A stretch of 64,000 nt of DNA, taken from assembly GCA_027559495.1 (NCBI GenBank), contig JAMXSV010000004.1, positions 2,221,001 to 2,285,000 on the forward strand, read 5' to 3'. A program made the position numbers and the translations under genes. The DNA is from Aurifilum marmelostoma. Taxonomy: Eukaryota; Ascomycota; Sordariomycetes; Diaporthales; Cryphonectriaceae. This document shows, in pieces, positions 24,445 through 36,498 of this stretch (within the stretch, counting starts at the first letter, position 1; every line of letters starts with the position of its first letter). A model generated the notes under the pieces. It worked only from the letters and a program-made list of their open reading frames with translations. It was not told the origin of the DNA and ran no database searches.

Positions 24445-25911
24445 CCTGTCTACTTGCTGGTCGGATCTGAGTCCCAAGAGAGATGAGGTGGGATTCCGTC
24501 AAACAGCAAAACAAGCAGAAGACAGAGAACCTCGCTACTGTTGTCGTCGTCGAGCGAATGAAACTGCGCTGTTCCGAAAGAAAGCGCCGCACCTTGCCGA
24601 GTTCCCGCTGGGCGGCTGATTCGTTCGCTCCGGTCGTCGTTTCCTCAAAATCGCGATAACGCGATGTCAAGCTTTAGCCTGCCGGGGGGTGGTCGAGGGG
24701 CCACCAAAAGTTGACTAGCGGCTGGAGAGGAGAGAGCTCGACAGGGAGCAATGACGTCCACTTCACCCGCAGAGCGACAGCCAGCTGGTCGACAGCTGCA
24801 CATACCTGGCGACGGCTGGCGGTTGTTGAATTATGCATTGAGGCTTTCCATCCGTTTTCGACGCCAACTTAGCCCGCGGATCTCTCACCTCTAGCAAGCT
24901 TAGCTCCCGCGCCCCGAATGGGCTGCCTGGTGGGGGCTTTTGCGAAACGCTGGCTTATGGATATTGCGTCTATATCTAGACCGTACTGCAATCTACTACA
25001 TGATAGTTTGTTTCTACCCTTTCGGCCGGGCCGTACTAGTGGATATCTATTGTCTTGTTATTGATTGACAAGAGAGAGTCACACAGGATCGTGGAGACGG
25101 ACGGGGAAAGAGACAGAGGCGATGCTCTCATCTGGACACAAATTGCATCAAGCGACGAAAGATGCCCCATCTGATTTACTATGGGTGGCATACTGCTTGC
25201 TCGCTGTCACAACGGGGTGAAGGGCCGGAAGCCGAGGGAGAAGGGTCTGAGCTGCTCGACACGTAGGAAGCCACAAGGCAAGACGGACTTGAACAGTGCA
25301 GGCAGCCAAGTGAAAGATGGTCGCTGGCTTCTTTTTCTGTCTTAATACTTTTCTTTTTAAAGAGGGGAGAAAACAATGGATAATTTCTATGCATCCATAG
25401 CACAGTCACAGTGGGGTCTGGTGTGCAGCTCGGCACCGCCCGTCTACAGATGCTCTGTTGGCCTATTCGCACGCTGTCACGATGATCTTCTCTGAACTCA
25501 TCGTAATACCATCATAGTACAGTAAGTGACAGACAGGGCCCCCAAATTGGGTTGATGATAGCCAAGATGATTAAGATGGGGCCCCGTAACCGCCAAGACT
25601 AAATAACGAGATCTTTCTCGCCAGATCATGAGACCCATGGCCTCGTGTTGACGTCTTGGGTCACTACGGTTGGGCTGCCTTGTGGCTGTCCGTCAGTGGC
25701 CGAGACCGAGCCTGACAACTCTAGCGTCTGCGGGCCCTTTGGACGTTTACTCAAGTCGTCTTCCCTTTCCCACGCTGGCCTCGGGTCTGTGAGCTCGTGA
25801 CAGGGAGGCGGGAAGGGGACCCGGCCAAGGTTGAGAGACCCTCTAGCGACATGAGAGGTGAACCCCGCCGCTGGAGGGCAATCAAGATGGTGAAACAAGA
25901 GTGGGGATGGA

Positions 25912-25956
<45 letters not shown>

Positions 25957-28746
25957 AAGCTCTGCAGGCTTGACATCTACAGCTCCCCCTGTCGCAGGGC
26001 CCCAGTGGCCATGGTACTATGTACGAGGAAATGTGGCTCTGAGGATTGGTGGGCATCAGTGAAGAGCTGGCCAGCATACGCTCACCACGGGCCTCCACCT
26101 TCACTATCATCACGACCTCAGACAACAGCCACGATCATCCATCAGTCATCACTGTCGGGATAAGACAAAATTTTGCCGTCTCCTCTTGTTCCCTTTCTCT
26201 GAACCACTTGCACATATGCACATGTACGTACACATCTCTTGAGGCTCCGCCTTCCGCTTGCCGAATAGCATGCTACAGCCCTCCCACGGCGGCGTCTTGT
26301 CTGAATCGGGACAGTCGCGACGGCGGCATAAGCCTCGATTATTTCGCTTGGGTATGAGAGGCTGCAATGGTGGGGAAACATGAACGCCTATCTCCCCCAC
26401 GGCCAAGGTCCTTCATCGACGAGTCAGAACACCACGCTTCGAGAAACATCTGATGGGTGACCCTTTATCGCCCGTGGTCTCGTGTGTAGGATTGAGGGGG
26501 CTTGGGGTAAAACAACGGGCGCCATCAGCGCCGGGTCGCTGGGCCAGTCGAGCCCGCGGAAGGAGGGAGAGATGGTCGGCTAAACTTCTGACCTCTGCAG
26601 GCTTTTGACATGATCAAGGTGATGATGACAGCTGATGGCTGGCCTTGTCGAGCAAGGCCCAGGCTGAAGAAGGCCGAAGGGGGAGGAGAAGACGCAAAGA
26701 AATCGGAAGAGACGGCTAGACGATGTCACAGGCTAATCGATGTTTCGATCCCGTCTCGATGCCTGAATGGTACAGAGCCTTGTCAAAGAAACATCCAGGT
26801 GGTTTGTTTATGGGACGATCAACGCAGTGAAACCATGAAACCTTGTCAACGCCAGTGGTAGCCGCGAAGGGAGGGGGGGACAAGGCAAACGGGAATGCGA
26901 ACGAGGTCGTGTTCTACGGTGAACGACCCCCTGAATTGACGGGGCTATTGCCTTCTAGGCTTAGCCTGCCTGGCTGGGCCAGGGGCCAGGCGGCGAAATG
27001 GGCGAATCGCTGCAGTGTTTTGTTGCTGGACAGGGGTGCTGCTGAGGGCCCTGAATGGCAGGGAGGACCCGGAGCCGCTATGCACGACGCTTGCCAGCCA
27101 GGGGGTGTAACGTGGAATTGATTTGCCCTCGTTCAACGACTCTCGACGCTGCAGAGCCACTCTGGCACAGCACCAGGGCACAATGACTGGACAGCAGGAA
27201 TTCCTGTGGCAAGCTGAAGGTCTCTCTCCCTTGCCCGGGACCTGACGAACCTCAGTTCAGGTGGGCCATCCGCAGATCAACCGGTACGAACATGCCACTA
27301 AACTCATTGATAGGTTCACAAGACGTGGGACGTGACACAGGAAGGTCAAAGCGCTGCTTGAAAAAACTGGAAAAACCTGCCCAGCAGGACGGTAACGATC
27401 AGGCCAGCATCACCTTGGCTATCAAGAGGAGGGGGGCAAGGGGACAAAGGGCAGGACAGGGGGAAGGAGTGGGGGCTCAATGCTCTAGGTGCTCCCTTCT
27501 CTTTGGGAAGGAAGTAACCCTGGTTATCTATCAAATGTTTTTCTGCCAGCCTCGTACTATGCCATTATCCCACTCCCTCCTTCTCGTCTCCCCCCTGCCT
27601 GTCGTTTCTCGCAGTCCACCTTCGGCGAGGCTTGGGTTGACCCATTTCTCGTTTACATCTCGGCAGAGACCGAGCCAGAATCTGCCCACCCAAGCGATCC
27701 ACTCGCAAACTCACCAGCATCCTGCCCCCCTGCCCTCCTTGGCTCGCCTCCCCTGCCCGCCATGCTGTGCCTCCTGCTACCTTTTCTTAATTAAGCCTCG
27801 ACGATCGTCGTTCCCTTCCCCCTCCCCCTCGGTTCCCTCCTCCCTCTTGAGTGGTATAATCTTGGTGGCAGGACGGTTTTGACAGTACATTCAAGGCAGA
27901 TCGATCCATCTGGTGATCTCTACCTTCTTTTATTCTGATTTTCTCCTACTTGGCTTGGCCTGAGCTTCCCACGCGTGAACAGGGAACAGCAAACTTCATC
28001 TCGCAAAGGCCACTTTTTTTTTTTGACTTCACCCCCTTCTTTTCTTCTCTCTTTGAAAGCCAATCCCTCAAGAGGACATCACCCCAGCTGGTAGTAGGAG
28101 CAGAGGCAGCAAGACAGTCAAAGTTGATCAGTCAGAAGAGCAGCTCACGACACAGTCAACAAACATCTTCTCTCCGTCCCCACAGCTCAACCAGGCAGCT
28201 TGACGCAGCTTCATTCATCCTCTGTGTGTCACGTCGTTTACCACAGTTGCACTCCAATCTCCTGTACCATCTTGCGACACCTTTGTCCCTGAGACATACA
28301 GCACAGCAGCAGCAACAATACCAACCTATTTTCTGAAATCCAAACGACTTGTTGATCAAGCCATCACGGTCCCTACCATCACCATCAACTTTTGCTCCCT
28401 TCTCGAACAATACTGAGCAAACTCATCCGCCGGCTCGGATCAGCCATTCTCAATATTTCGCACCGACAAACGCCTCATCACACTTAGCCTGGTCCTTGGT
28501 GTCTGTCATCAGCCCAATTTACGCACGAAAAGGAAGCTAGCAATACCGTTGTCCTCCCTCTTCGCAAGCAGAATGCAATTGGCGACGAAGATACAATTTT
28601 CACAACGACAATAGCCACTCTCGACGCTGGAGGTAGGATCTTGAGACTAGGTCCTAAGCATCTCGCCTTTGGCCTGGCTTCGGCTTCTTAAGACCGCGAG
28701 ACCCTATATTTTCCTTTTCCCGAGATTTTCTTTCCAGGGACACATC
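24445..28746. other. 4.3-kb spacer and ferric reductase promoter/leader
   Basis: No gene is supported. The stretch has a (GT) microsatellite at 25915-25955, tracts of G/A and C/T, and a pyrimidine- and CA-rich part from about 27500 to 28600 that looks like a long 5' leader. A possible 5'-UTR intron runs from GTAGGATCTT at 28633 to the CAG ending at 28737, ten bases before the start codon. Open frames through the microsatellite encode only repeated Thr-His or Val-Cys. Confidence 0.5.
25915..25955. repeat. (GT)20 microsatellite
   Basis: Forty-one bases of alternating GT lie in the intergenic region upstream of the ferric reductase gene. The tract is pure apart from its ends. Confidence 0.98.
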
Positions 28747-30621
28747 ATGGATTTTCACCGGCGCCGGCTTGCCTTCGCGGTGGAGTCCTCCCCTACCCTC
28801 CTCCGCCGAGCCACAGATGCCGTCGCTTCGGCAACCTCGTCTGCTTCAGCAGCAGAGGACACAATCAGCCCCTACGACCATGGCCTGAACGGTGTGGCCC
28901 AGGACAACAATATGATCTTTAAGCAGGGTCTGTGGTGGATGCTGGGCGGTTTCGGGTTTATCATCCTGTTGGTCAGGATATACCAGATCGTGTGGGCCCA
29001 CATCCGACAGGTCTCCGCCATGTCCATCGACGGAGAGAAGCAGACCTACTGGAAGTACGCACAGGCACACTGGATGCCTTCGTTCAAGCAGGACTTCTGG
29101 TATGCGCCGCTCTGGAGCAAGAGGCACAACCGCGAGATCAGGCTCTCCTCGGCCATGAACATGGGCACCCTGCCCTCGAGGATGCACTTCATCCAGCTCG
29201 CCCTCTACAGCATCAGCAACATCGTCTACATGTGCTACGTGGACTGGTGGAACCCCAACAGGTACTCGCTGTGCGCAGAGATCCGTGGTCGCTCTGGAAC
29301 TCTGGGCGCGGTCAACATGATTCCCCTGTTCCTCTTTGCGGGCCGCAACAACCCGCTGATCTCGTGGCTCAAGATCAGCTTCGATACCTACAACCTCTTC
29401 CACAGGTGGCTCGGCAGGCTCGCGGTGGTTGAGATCATCATCCACCTGCTGGCCTGGGCCATCGTGCAGCTGACATCCACGGGATGGGCCGGTCTGATGG
29501 ATCGGGTCTTCCACGATCCCTTCATCGCCTCGGGAACCGCCGGCACCTGGGCCATGTTTTTCATCCTCATCCTGTCCCTCTCGCCCATCCGCCACGCCTT
29601 CTACGAGACCTTCCTCACCACCCACATCATCCTGGCTTTCATCAGCCTCGTCGGCGGGCTCATCCACTGCTTTACCACTACCGAGATCCCCACTGGTCTT
29701 CCCCAGCAGACCTGGTTCATGGCCATGTTCATTATCTGGATGTTCGATCGGACCGCTCGTATGGTCCGTCTGACCTACTGCAACTGGTCGCACCGTGGCT
29801 TTACCGAGGCCATTGTCGAGGCGATGCCCGGCGAGTGCTCTCGTGTCACCATGCACCTGCCCCGACACGTCGACATCAAGGCCGGCTGCCACGCCTACAT
29901 CCGATTTGCCGGCATCAAGCCTTGGGAGAACCACCCGTTCTCGATTGCCTGGGTAGACCACCACTCCGAGGAGCTGCCGACCGACGAGAAGGAGCTCATG
30001 CTTCTCAAGAAGAACACAACAACCTCTGTCTCCTTCGTCATCGGCGCTCAGACAGGCTTCACCCGAGACCTCTACAACAGGGCCAGCGAGGCCCCCAACG
30101 GCGCCATCAGGACCCGTGCAGCCATGGAGGGCCCTTACGGCGGCCACCACGAGCTGGACAGCTACGGTCACGCCGTCCTCGTCGCGGGTGCCACCGGCAT
30201 CACCCACCAGCTCAGCTACCTGAAGCCGCTGATCGAGGGCTACAACGAGGGCAGCGTCGCCACCCGCCGCATCACCCTGATCTGGATCGTCCGCGACTAC
30301 GAGGCGCTCGAGTGGATCCGGCCGTGGATGGACGAGGTGCTGCGGATGCCGAACCGCAAGAAGATCCTGACCATCAAGCTCTTCATCACCAGACCCAAGA
30401 ACAGCAAGGAGATTGTCTCTGCCAGCACCACCGTACAGATGTTCCCCGGGCGCCCTAACATTCCGCTGCTGATCCGTAAGGAGGTTCACGCGCAGATGGG
30501 CGCCATGGCGGTCACCGTTTGCGGGCCGGGCGCGCTGGCTGACGATGTCAGGTCAGGTGTGAGGCAGGTGCAGGACGAAGGCACCGTGGTGGACTTCTTC
30601 GAGGAGAGCTTCACCTGGTAG
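28747..30621 (+). CDS. Ferric-chelate reductase family flavocytochrome (FRE type)
   Basis: It is a single-exon, 624-residue plasma- or organelle-membrane protein that moves electrons from NADPH through FAD and two hemes to an acceptor, usually Fe3+ or Cu2+. About seven membrane segments lie between residues 60 and 340. The bis-heme histidines are paired 14 apart: H219/H233 and H293/H307. The FAD site is HPFSIAW at about 396-402. The NADPH-binding region has EGPYGG (461-466) and VLVAGATGITHQL (about 478-488), and the terminal VTVCGPGALADDV carries the conserved Cys-Gly-Pro. I chose the ATG at 28747 because the upstream open frame has no ATG and a 3' splice site lies just before it. There is no signal peptide. 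The iron role is family knowledge; the substrate is not fixed by sequence. Confidence 0.93.
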   Translation: MDFHRRRLAFAVESSPTLLRRATDAVASATSSASAAEDTISPYDHGLNGVAQDNNMIFKQGLWWMLGGFGFIILLVRIYQIVWAHIRQVSAMSIDGEKQTYWKYAQAHWMPSFKQDFWYAPLWSKRHNREIRLSSAMNMGTLPSRMHFIQLALYSISNIVYMCYVDWWNPNRYSLCAEIRGRSGTLGAVNMIPLFLFAGRNNPLISWLKISFDTYNLFHRWLGRLAVVEIIIHLLAWAIVQLTSTGWAGLMDRVFHDPFIASGTAGTWAMFFILILSLSPIRHAFYETFLTTHIILAFISLVGGLIHCFTTTEIPTGLPQQTWFMAMFIIWMFDRTARMVRLTYCNWSHRGFTEAIVEAMPGECSRVTMHLPRHVDIKAGCHAYIRFAGIKPWENHPFSIAWVDHHSEELPTDEKELMLLKKNTTTSVSFVIGAQTGFTRDLYNRASEAPNGAIRTRAAMEGPYGGHHELDSYGHAVLVAGATGITHQLSYLKPLIEGYNEGSVATRRITLIWIVRDYEALEWIRPWMDEVLRMPNRKKILTIKLFITRPKNSKEIVSASTTVQMFPGRPNIPLLIRKEVHAQMGAMAVTVCGPGALADDVRSGVRQVQDEGTVVDFFEESFTW

Positions 30622-31531
30622 ACGGGGGGCAGACCGAGGCAGCTCCCCTTGTGTTTCCGGAACAGCAAACTCACGAGATACCACGGCGTCAAATCATGAG
30701 ACCACGACGAGCTGGCATGGATAATCTTTTTTTTTTTTTTTGGGAGGTGGACTTTTCATTTCTTTTTCTTCTAATCTTCGAGACACCATTACTGGTGCCC
30801 GTGGGCGATCCAGAGCAGAGACTCGATCTTGATCTGGTGATTTTAAACGGTGCTTTTTTTGTTCTTCTATTGTTTTCTCTTGTTATGTCCTGCCACCGTG
30901 CTGCAGAACGTTCATACATTCTCTGTTCATACTGCACTTTGTTCTTACCACAACACACACATACACATACCCTACTACAGAGACTTGGTCGTGAATCGAT
31001 GTCAAGGAGAGTGAGGAAGTCAAGGGAAGCTAGTGGCGCGGACGGCAATATCCAAGAGAAGGAAGATTTTTCTGTTTCCTACACATGATATCCCCAGTTG
31101 CGTCGTTGTTAGTTGCATTTAATCTGGAGTTGGAGAGAAATCGTCCCTTAGACGGAAGAATTTAGACGTCCCTGAGAGGGAAGAGAGGAAGCTGAGGGGG
31201 CAAGGAGAGGCTCTGATATCCAAAATTGTACATAGTCCACGCGATCCTTTCCCCTTGTATATTCCCCATGGGGTGATTGCCAGTCGCCCGTGTATAAAAC
31301 ATTTAATTGCCTTTGAATCGTTCACATCACGACGCTACTGGTAAGACTTGTGCCTTGGACTAGTCAGAAGCCTTCTGTGGATAGTGAATCCTGGTTATTC
31401 AATGACGCACGCTGTCCACCGGACGAGGAGCCAAGACGTTGAGCAATGTCTAGCCTCCACCAGGTTTTTGTTTCCGATCCCCTCAGACGCCGCCCACGGC
31501 CGAGCCAACCCACGCTGTTTTCGTGTGTTTC

Positions 31532-31573
<42 letters not shown>

Positions 31574-32848
31574 GCTAGTGTGACGTGGGGAATACTGCAT
31601 GAGACTTGGGTTCGGGGCAGAGGTGGTGGTGAGTAGGACAAGCTTCAGACAATGGGGTGTGTACCTTTTCAGAGACAATCTGCCACAACACCCACAACAC
31701 AAGAGGCTTTTTAGAAGGAACGGAAGCCTCCCCTCCGTTCCGATAAAGTTCAAACATGGTTTCTTGGGGCGATGAAGGGTGAGAAGAGGGGCGGGTCCCA
31801 GCCGTAGGAGCAGGCAGGACGACTATGCGCGCGCCCGTGTGTGTGTGTGTGTGTGAGGAAGGAAGTAGGAAAGAATCAAGGACCAGTGCATTGGGCCGGA
31901 CAGTGCCCCGTGTTCCCGGCAGTGGCACGATATTGTACGTTTGTGGTACGATGCGGACTGGGCTTGGTCAGATGGGGTTCTGTCTGGGCGTGTGAAATAG
32001 CCGGGAGGGGCCAACTTGACGGGTTGATGTGGAAGGAAGGGTACGTGGAGGGGAGAGAGAGAGAGAGAGTGGGCATAAAAGGATCCCTTGGGGGTTCTCG
32101 GATTGGGGTCGTTGGATGAGGCGGTGATCGAAGATAGATGAACATATCGTGTAAAGGAGGAATATGGGGTGTTCCGTAGGAGCATGTGTGAAACGTGATC
32201 GGTCGAATGCCTGGTTGAGGCTACACGGCAGCGGGATAGTGTGAGGGGAGTAATGCAAGAGGTCACCCGAGGATAAAAGCTGTCACAGAGGGATGAGTGA
32301 GAGGGTGTCCGAACAGCAGGGTGGGAGAAGACGGTGAAATGCAACGAGGGAAACAATCTAGAGGTCTGGCTCGCTGCCGTGGTCGCCTGACAGGCACCCC
32401 GAGTATCTCACAACCTTGTTGGTATATCCATCAACTTGTAAACTGAATCTGACAAATACCTCTTGTCCCAGCATCAAGACTACCATGGTTGATCGCTAGC
32501 CAGGAGGAACTGGGCAGCATAATTTCCTTGAATAAATCTCAATTTTGTCTTGTTTACCTTTTTGATTCACATGCCGTGAATCACAACAATGCACTGTCAT
32601 GAAGTAACTCCTGAAGATTTTTGTCACCCACTATTCCGTTGACCGACGGTCGAATGAGTGTAGAAAAGTTAAAATCCAATCACTTTTCCTGCCTTTCCTG
32701 GGCCACTGCAACGTTTCCGAAAAGCCGGCGAATTTTATTCTTTCTTTTGGTTGACTCACAAAACAAAGGAGAGAAGTCAGAGAGTCGTGAACCTCAGAGG
32801 ACCATACTCGCAAGACATCCGTGATAGCAGATAACACCTCTCGTGCAT
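30622..32848. other. 2.2-kb convergent spacer between the reductase gene and LEU4
   Basis: No gene is supported. It holds a T run at 30727-30740, an A39 tract at 31534-31572, a short GT repeat near 31838-31853 and a GA repeat at about 32055-32070. The open frames on the minus strand at 31575-32356 are Ser/His/Pro-rich translations of simple sequence. Confidence 0.5.
31534..31572. repeat. Poly-A tract of 39 bases
   Basis: An uninterrupted run of 39 A lies in the convergent spacer. I looked for a retroposon body or target-site duplication next to it and saw neither; the flanks are ordinary unique sequence. Confidence 0.97.
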
Positions 32849-35050
32849 TTACATCTCATCAGCCGCAGCCTCCAGGCGGTTGATGATATCGGACTTGGGA
32901 GCGGCATTCGAGGTGGTGCTGCCATTCGCTGATGGCATCTTGTTCAGGATTGGACTCTTTGGCTGGGACACGACGAACTATAATACAACGAGTTATGTGT
33001 TAGCATTCGTCTATGTTGTGGTATTGATGCAGCAGAGAAAGAACGGTTGATGATGGGCCGTGGGAAGAGCCTTACATTGCTGGCCGCGCTCAGCAGCGCC
33101 ACCAGGGAGCTCTGAACAACATCCTCGTGGATACCGACACCCCAGAACTTCTGATTCGAGCCTGCAGCGGTACACTCGATGTACGTGGCAGCCTTGACGT
33201 CGCGACCCTTGCCGACGGCGTGCTCCTTGTAGTCGTTGACGTCGACATCGATGCCGATCTGGCGCAGGGCGTCTGACAGGCTCGACAGGGGGCCGTTGCC
33301 GCGGCCCTTGAGCTGGTACTCGCGCCCCTCCACCGAGATGACACCCTCAAACACCCGCTGGAAGTTTTTGGTGTCCTGTGTCTTTCCCGGCTCGGGTGGC
33401 GCGGGGCTGCGGGACCGGTCGGGCGAGATGGTGTAGTCCACGATGGAGAAGCGTGGGTTATCGCGCAGGAAGTAGGTCTTCTCGAACAGGTCCGTGATCT
33501 CGACGGGCAGCAGCTCCCGGCTGCGCTCGTCAGCAACCTTCTGCACGACGCGGCTGAAGTCCACCTGCAGGCCGCGCGGCAGGTCGAGGTGCAGGTGCTG
33601 CTGGATAATCCAGGCGGCGCCGCCCTTGCCGCTCTGCGAGTTGACGCGGATGACGGCCTGGTAGTCCCTGCCAATGTCCTTGGGGTCCAGGGGCAGGTAG
33701 GGGATCTGCCAGTAGTCGTCGTACTCGGCGCCAGACTGGTCCCGCGCCAGAAACCCCTTCTTGATGGCGTCCTGGTGAGAGCCGCTGAAGGCGCAGACGA
33801 CCAGGGAGCCGCCGTAGGGCGCACGAGGGTGGATGGGGATCTTATTGCAGACCTCAACGGTGTGGATGACCCCCTGCAGGTTCGAGAAGTCGACCTTTGG
33901 GCTGACGCCCTGGGTGTAGAGGTTCAGCGCCAGGGTGACCAGGTCCACGTTGCCGGTACGCTCGCCGTTGCCAAACAGACAACCCTCGACCCGGTCTGCC
34001 CCGGCCATCTGGGCCAGCTCGGCCGCGGCGACCGCACAGCCACGGTCGTTGTGCGGGTGCAGGGACACGCAGACCTTCTCGCGCTCGGTGATGTGGGTGC
34101 AAAAGTACTCAATCTGGTCGGCATAGACGTTGGGTGTGGACATCTCGACAGTGGCGGGCAGGTTGAAAATGATGGGGTTCTTCTCGGTGGGCTCCCACTC
34201 AGCCTTGACGGCCTCGCAGATCTGGACGGCAAAGTCCAGACCCGTGTCGGAGAAGGTCTCGGGGCTGAACTCAAATGCCCATTCGGTGCCCTGCTGGGCG
34301 GGGTCGTCCTTGGTCAACTGGCGGACCAGGCGCGCGCACTTCTTCGCGAGCTCGATGCTCTCCTCCTGTGTGAAGCCGAAGACTATACGGCGGAAGCACT
34401 CGCTGGTGGCGAGATAGATGTGTACTATGGCCTTCTTCGCGCCCTTCAGGGACTCGACGGTTCTGCGGATAAGATCCTCGCGGCAAGGGGAGAGGACCTG
34501 GAGGTAGACATCATCGGGGACGGCGCCCGGGGTCTCGATCAGGCGACGGGTGAAGTCGAAGTCGGTCTGGGAGGCGGAGGGGAAGGACACCTCGATCTCC
34601 TTATAACCCAGATCGCACAACATCTTGAAGTAGGTCCACTTCTCGTCGCCGTTCTGGAGGAAGAAGAGGAGTTTGTTAGGAAGACTTCATCAGCTGAGAC
34701 CCCTACAGAGCCTGCAGAGAGGAGATCAAAGAGGAGTTGATAGTGGTAGATCAGAACGCACCATTGGGTCGACCAGACTCTGGTTACCGTCTCTGAGATC
34801 TGTTGCCAGCCATCTTGGAGCCTTGTCGAGGACCTTGGAGGGCCATTGACGGTTGGGCAGGTTGACAGGCGGAAAAGACTTGTATTTCTTGGAGGGGTCC
34901 TTAAGCCTACAATTGTAGAGAAGACCAGACCATTAGCTGACTGATTGACTGTGCTGAGTAGGTGAATGCAATCGAGGTATTTTGCGAGTGTGGACACGGG
35001 CTGCGGTAATCATCTTTGTCCCCTGGGTGCGTTTGAACTTACATGGGCAT
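32849..35050 (-). CDS. LEU4: 2-isopropylmalate synthase
   Basis: The enzyme condenses acetyl-CoA with 2-oxoisovalerate, the first committed step of leucine synthesis. Four minus-strand exons (35050-35043, 34906-34762, 34653-33076 and 32977-32849) give 619 residues, standard for the fungal enzyme. The first exon has just eight bases. The active-site loop LRDGNQSLVDP is at 40-50, the metal-binding HPHNDRG at about 250-256, and FGNGERTGN at about 278-286. The C-terminal third is the regulatory LeuA dimer domain responsible for leucine feedback, ending in a Ser/Ala-rich tail with DIINRLEAAADEM. No obvious cleavable presequence exists, so the start as modelled suggests a cytosolic form or an internal targeting signal. 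A homopolymer of G lies in its upstream region near 35129-35141. Confidence 0.96.
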
Positions 35051-35851
35051 CGTGAAGGTTGTTGCCAAGTGCGGAAGGAGTTCTCTGTTCTGTGTTGCGA
35101 GCTCGGCAGTCTTTTTGTTTTTTTTTGGGGGGGGGGGGCAATTTTTCTTTTGGGTTTCTGATGTCAGCCTTGCTTGGGGGGTGGGGGGGTTCCGGAGAGG
35201 GGCAGAGGACACTAAGTAGGTAGGTGTAGTAGTGAAAGTGTAATCAATGTGCCTTGGTTCAAAATGATTGTGCGAGGTAAGTCAGAGTTTCCAGCAGCAG
35301 AATAGAATTCAGACTGGGAGAGATCATGATTGAAATAGCTTTGAGGAAAGGGGTTCCAGAGAGATCAGCCAAAAGAGTCATCGTCCATGGTTGTTTGACT
35401 CACCCTCTTTTTTTCCCGTTCTTCTCTTCTAATTTTTTCCTCAATCGAGGCTGCCCCCATTCGCGTCCCGTTTTCTGGGGTAATACTAGGACCCGCTCTG
35501 TCTGGTACAGTACTAGCCCTTCTCCAACAGCAAGGAGCTAGTTACTACACACTGCCACTACAGCGTGCTACCCCTCCTCAGAGCCCTAAATTACTTGCTG
35601 TGCTGGGTTGTACAGTATGCAGGGCGCCGATGCTGATCAGCGACGAGAGGTTCTGCATCGGTCCGTTCTCGGGTAACTTGGGCATGTGATTTCTGCGCAA
35701 CTGCGACGACAGCACCCTAATGGCATGTGCACTTGCGCAAGTGTGAGCCAATGTCAGGTTTCCTAAAGACGAGCAATCTTATTCTTCTGGATGAGAGGCT
35801 GGCCGTCCTCGGAGCTAAATTGTGAGGCTTTCGGTCCCGGTGTGGGTGAAA

Positions 35852-35874
35852 GGGGCGGGTTAACCCGCCCCCCT

Positions 35875-35905
<31 letters not shown>
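35852..35905. repeat. Perfect 20-bp palindrome next to T6 and (CT)13
   Basis: GGGGCGGGTT at 35852-35861 is followed directly by its exact reverse complement AACCCGCCCC at 35862-35871. Two more C, six T (35874-35879) and an alternating CT run to 35905 follow. The palindrome has no loop, so it could act as a dyad protein site or extrude as a cruciform. Confidence 0.95.
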
Positions 35906-36083
35906 TTGTAGGGCTTACGATGCTCAAGAATAAAAACGATCACATACTGAGCAGACCTGTCGGCACCATGCCCGCCCTACCTTTGTGGGATCAAGGCAGA
36001 TATTCCTGGCTCTAAACGTGCCATCATTGTAGCTATGCCAGCAATTACCTGTAAAGACCGATTGTAGCCGCAGTCGACCCGCT

Positions 36084-36109
36084 GACCCGCTCTTCAAAAA
36101 GAGCCGGTC
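36084..36109. repeat. 11-bp stem hairpin with CAAA loop
   Basis: The left arm GACCCGCTCTT (36084-36094) and right arm AAGAGCCGGTC (36099-36109) pair at 10 of 11 positions around CAAA. It lies about 390 bp beyond the stop codon of the Zn2Cys6 gene, probably outside the transcript unless the 3' UTR is long. Confidence 0.85.
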
Positions 36110-36498
36110 AATTCAGTGCCGGGCCGGAGGGATACATACTTCAGTAGATAGACACATCGCAGCTCAGCCCGACTGGGCATGCACGAGACCTGCTCATTGT
36201 CTGCAGGAGGCCGACCAGGGGAACATACAGCTACTGTAAAGGGGTGAAGAGCTTCCATTATGCTCTCGATTATACGTTATCTCTCTGACTGTGTTGCCGC
36301 AATAAAAAACCTGTAACACCGATTAACTGCCCTGTTTCGTTCCAGCGGCAAGCCATCAAGCCGCCCAAGATATCAAAAAGCCCGAGGGAGGGGGTGAGCA
36401 CACGAATGTGTACGAGTAGAGCCCGCAAGAGAGATAGGAGACAAGAGAAAGCTCCACATAACGCCCACCAAAAGTCAGTCCAACAGTCAAGATTGAAA

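Larger units (their letters stand above)
35051..36498. other. LEU4 upstream / TF downstream spacer with palindromes
   Basis: This 1.45-kb stretch has no supported gene. It holds LEU4 promoter sequence, a perfect 20-bp palindrome (35852-35871) followed by T6 and a CT repeat (35880-35905), and a strong hairpin (36084-36109). I looked for a Leu3-type CCGG-N4-CCGG site near LEU4 and found none. Confidence 0.55.

Noticed and set aside
25751..26125. Thr-His repeat protein
   Set aside because: The frame only translates the GT/CA microsatellite; no conserved sequence on either side.
28846..30489. 547-codon ORF on the minus strand opposite the ferric reductase gene
   Set aside because: It is the antisense shadow of a GC-rich, codon-biased exon; its Asp/Gly/Val/His-rich composition is typical of such mirrors and it has no domain.
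31534..31572. A39 tract as the tail of a retroposon
   Set aside because: No LINE/SINE-like body, target-site duplication or transcript-like sequence precedes it.
33589..34740. 383-codon plus-strand ORF opposite LEU4
   Set aside because: Antisense shadow of the main LEU4 exon; Leu/Val/Gly/Asp-rich with no domain, and LEU4 itself is unambiguous.
35120..35145. Leu3-type regulatory site upstream of LEU4
   Set aside because: Only a T run and a G homopolymer are present; no CCGG-N4-CCGG element was seen in the 400 bp upstream.
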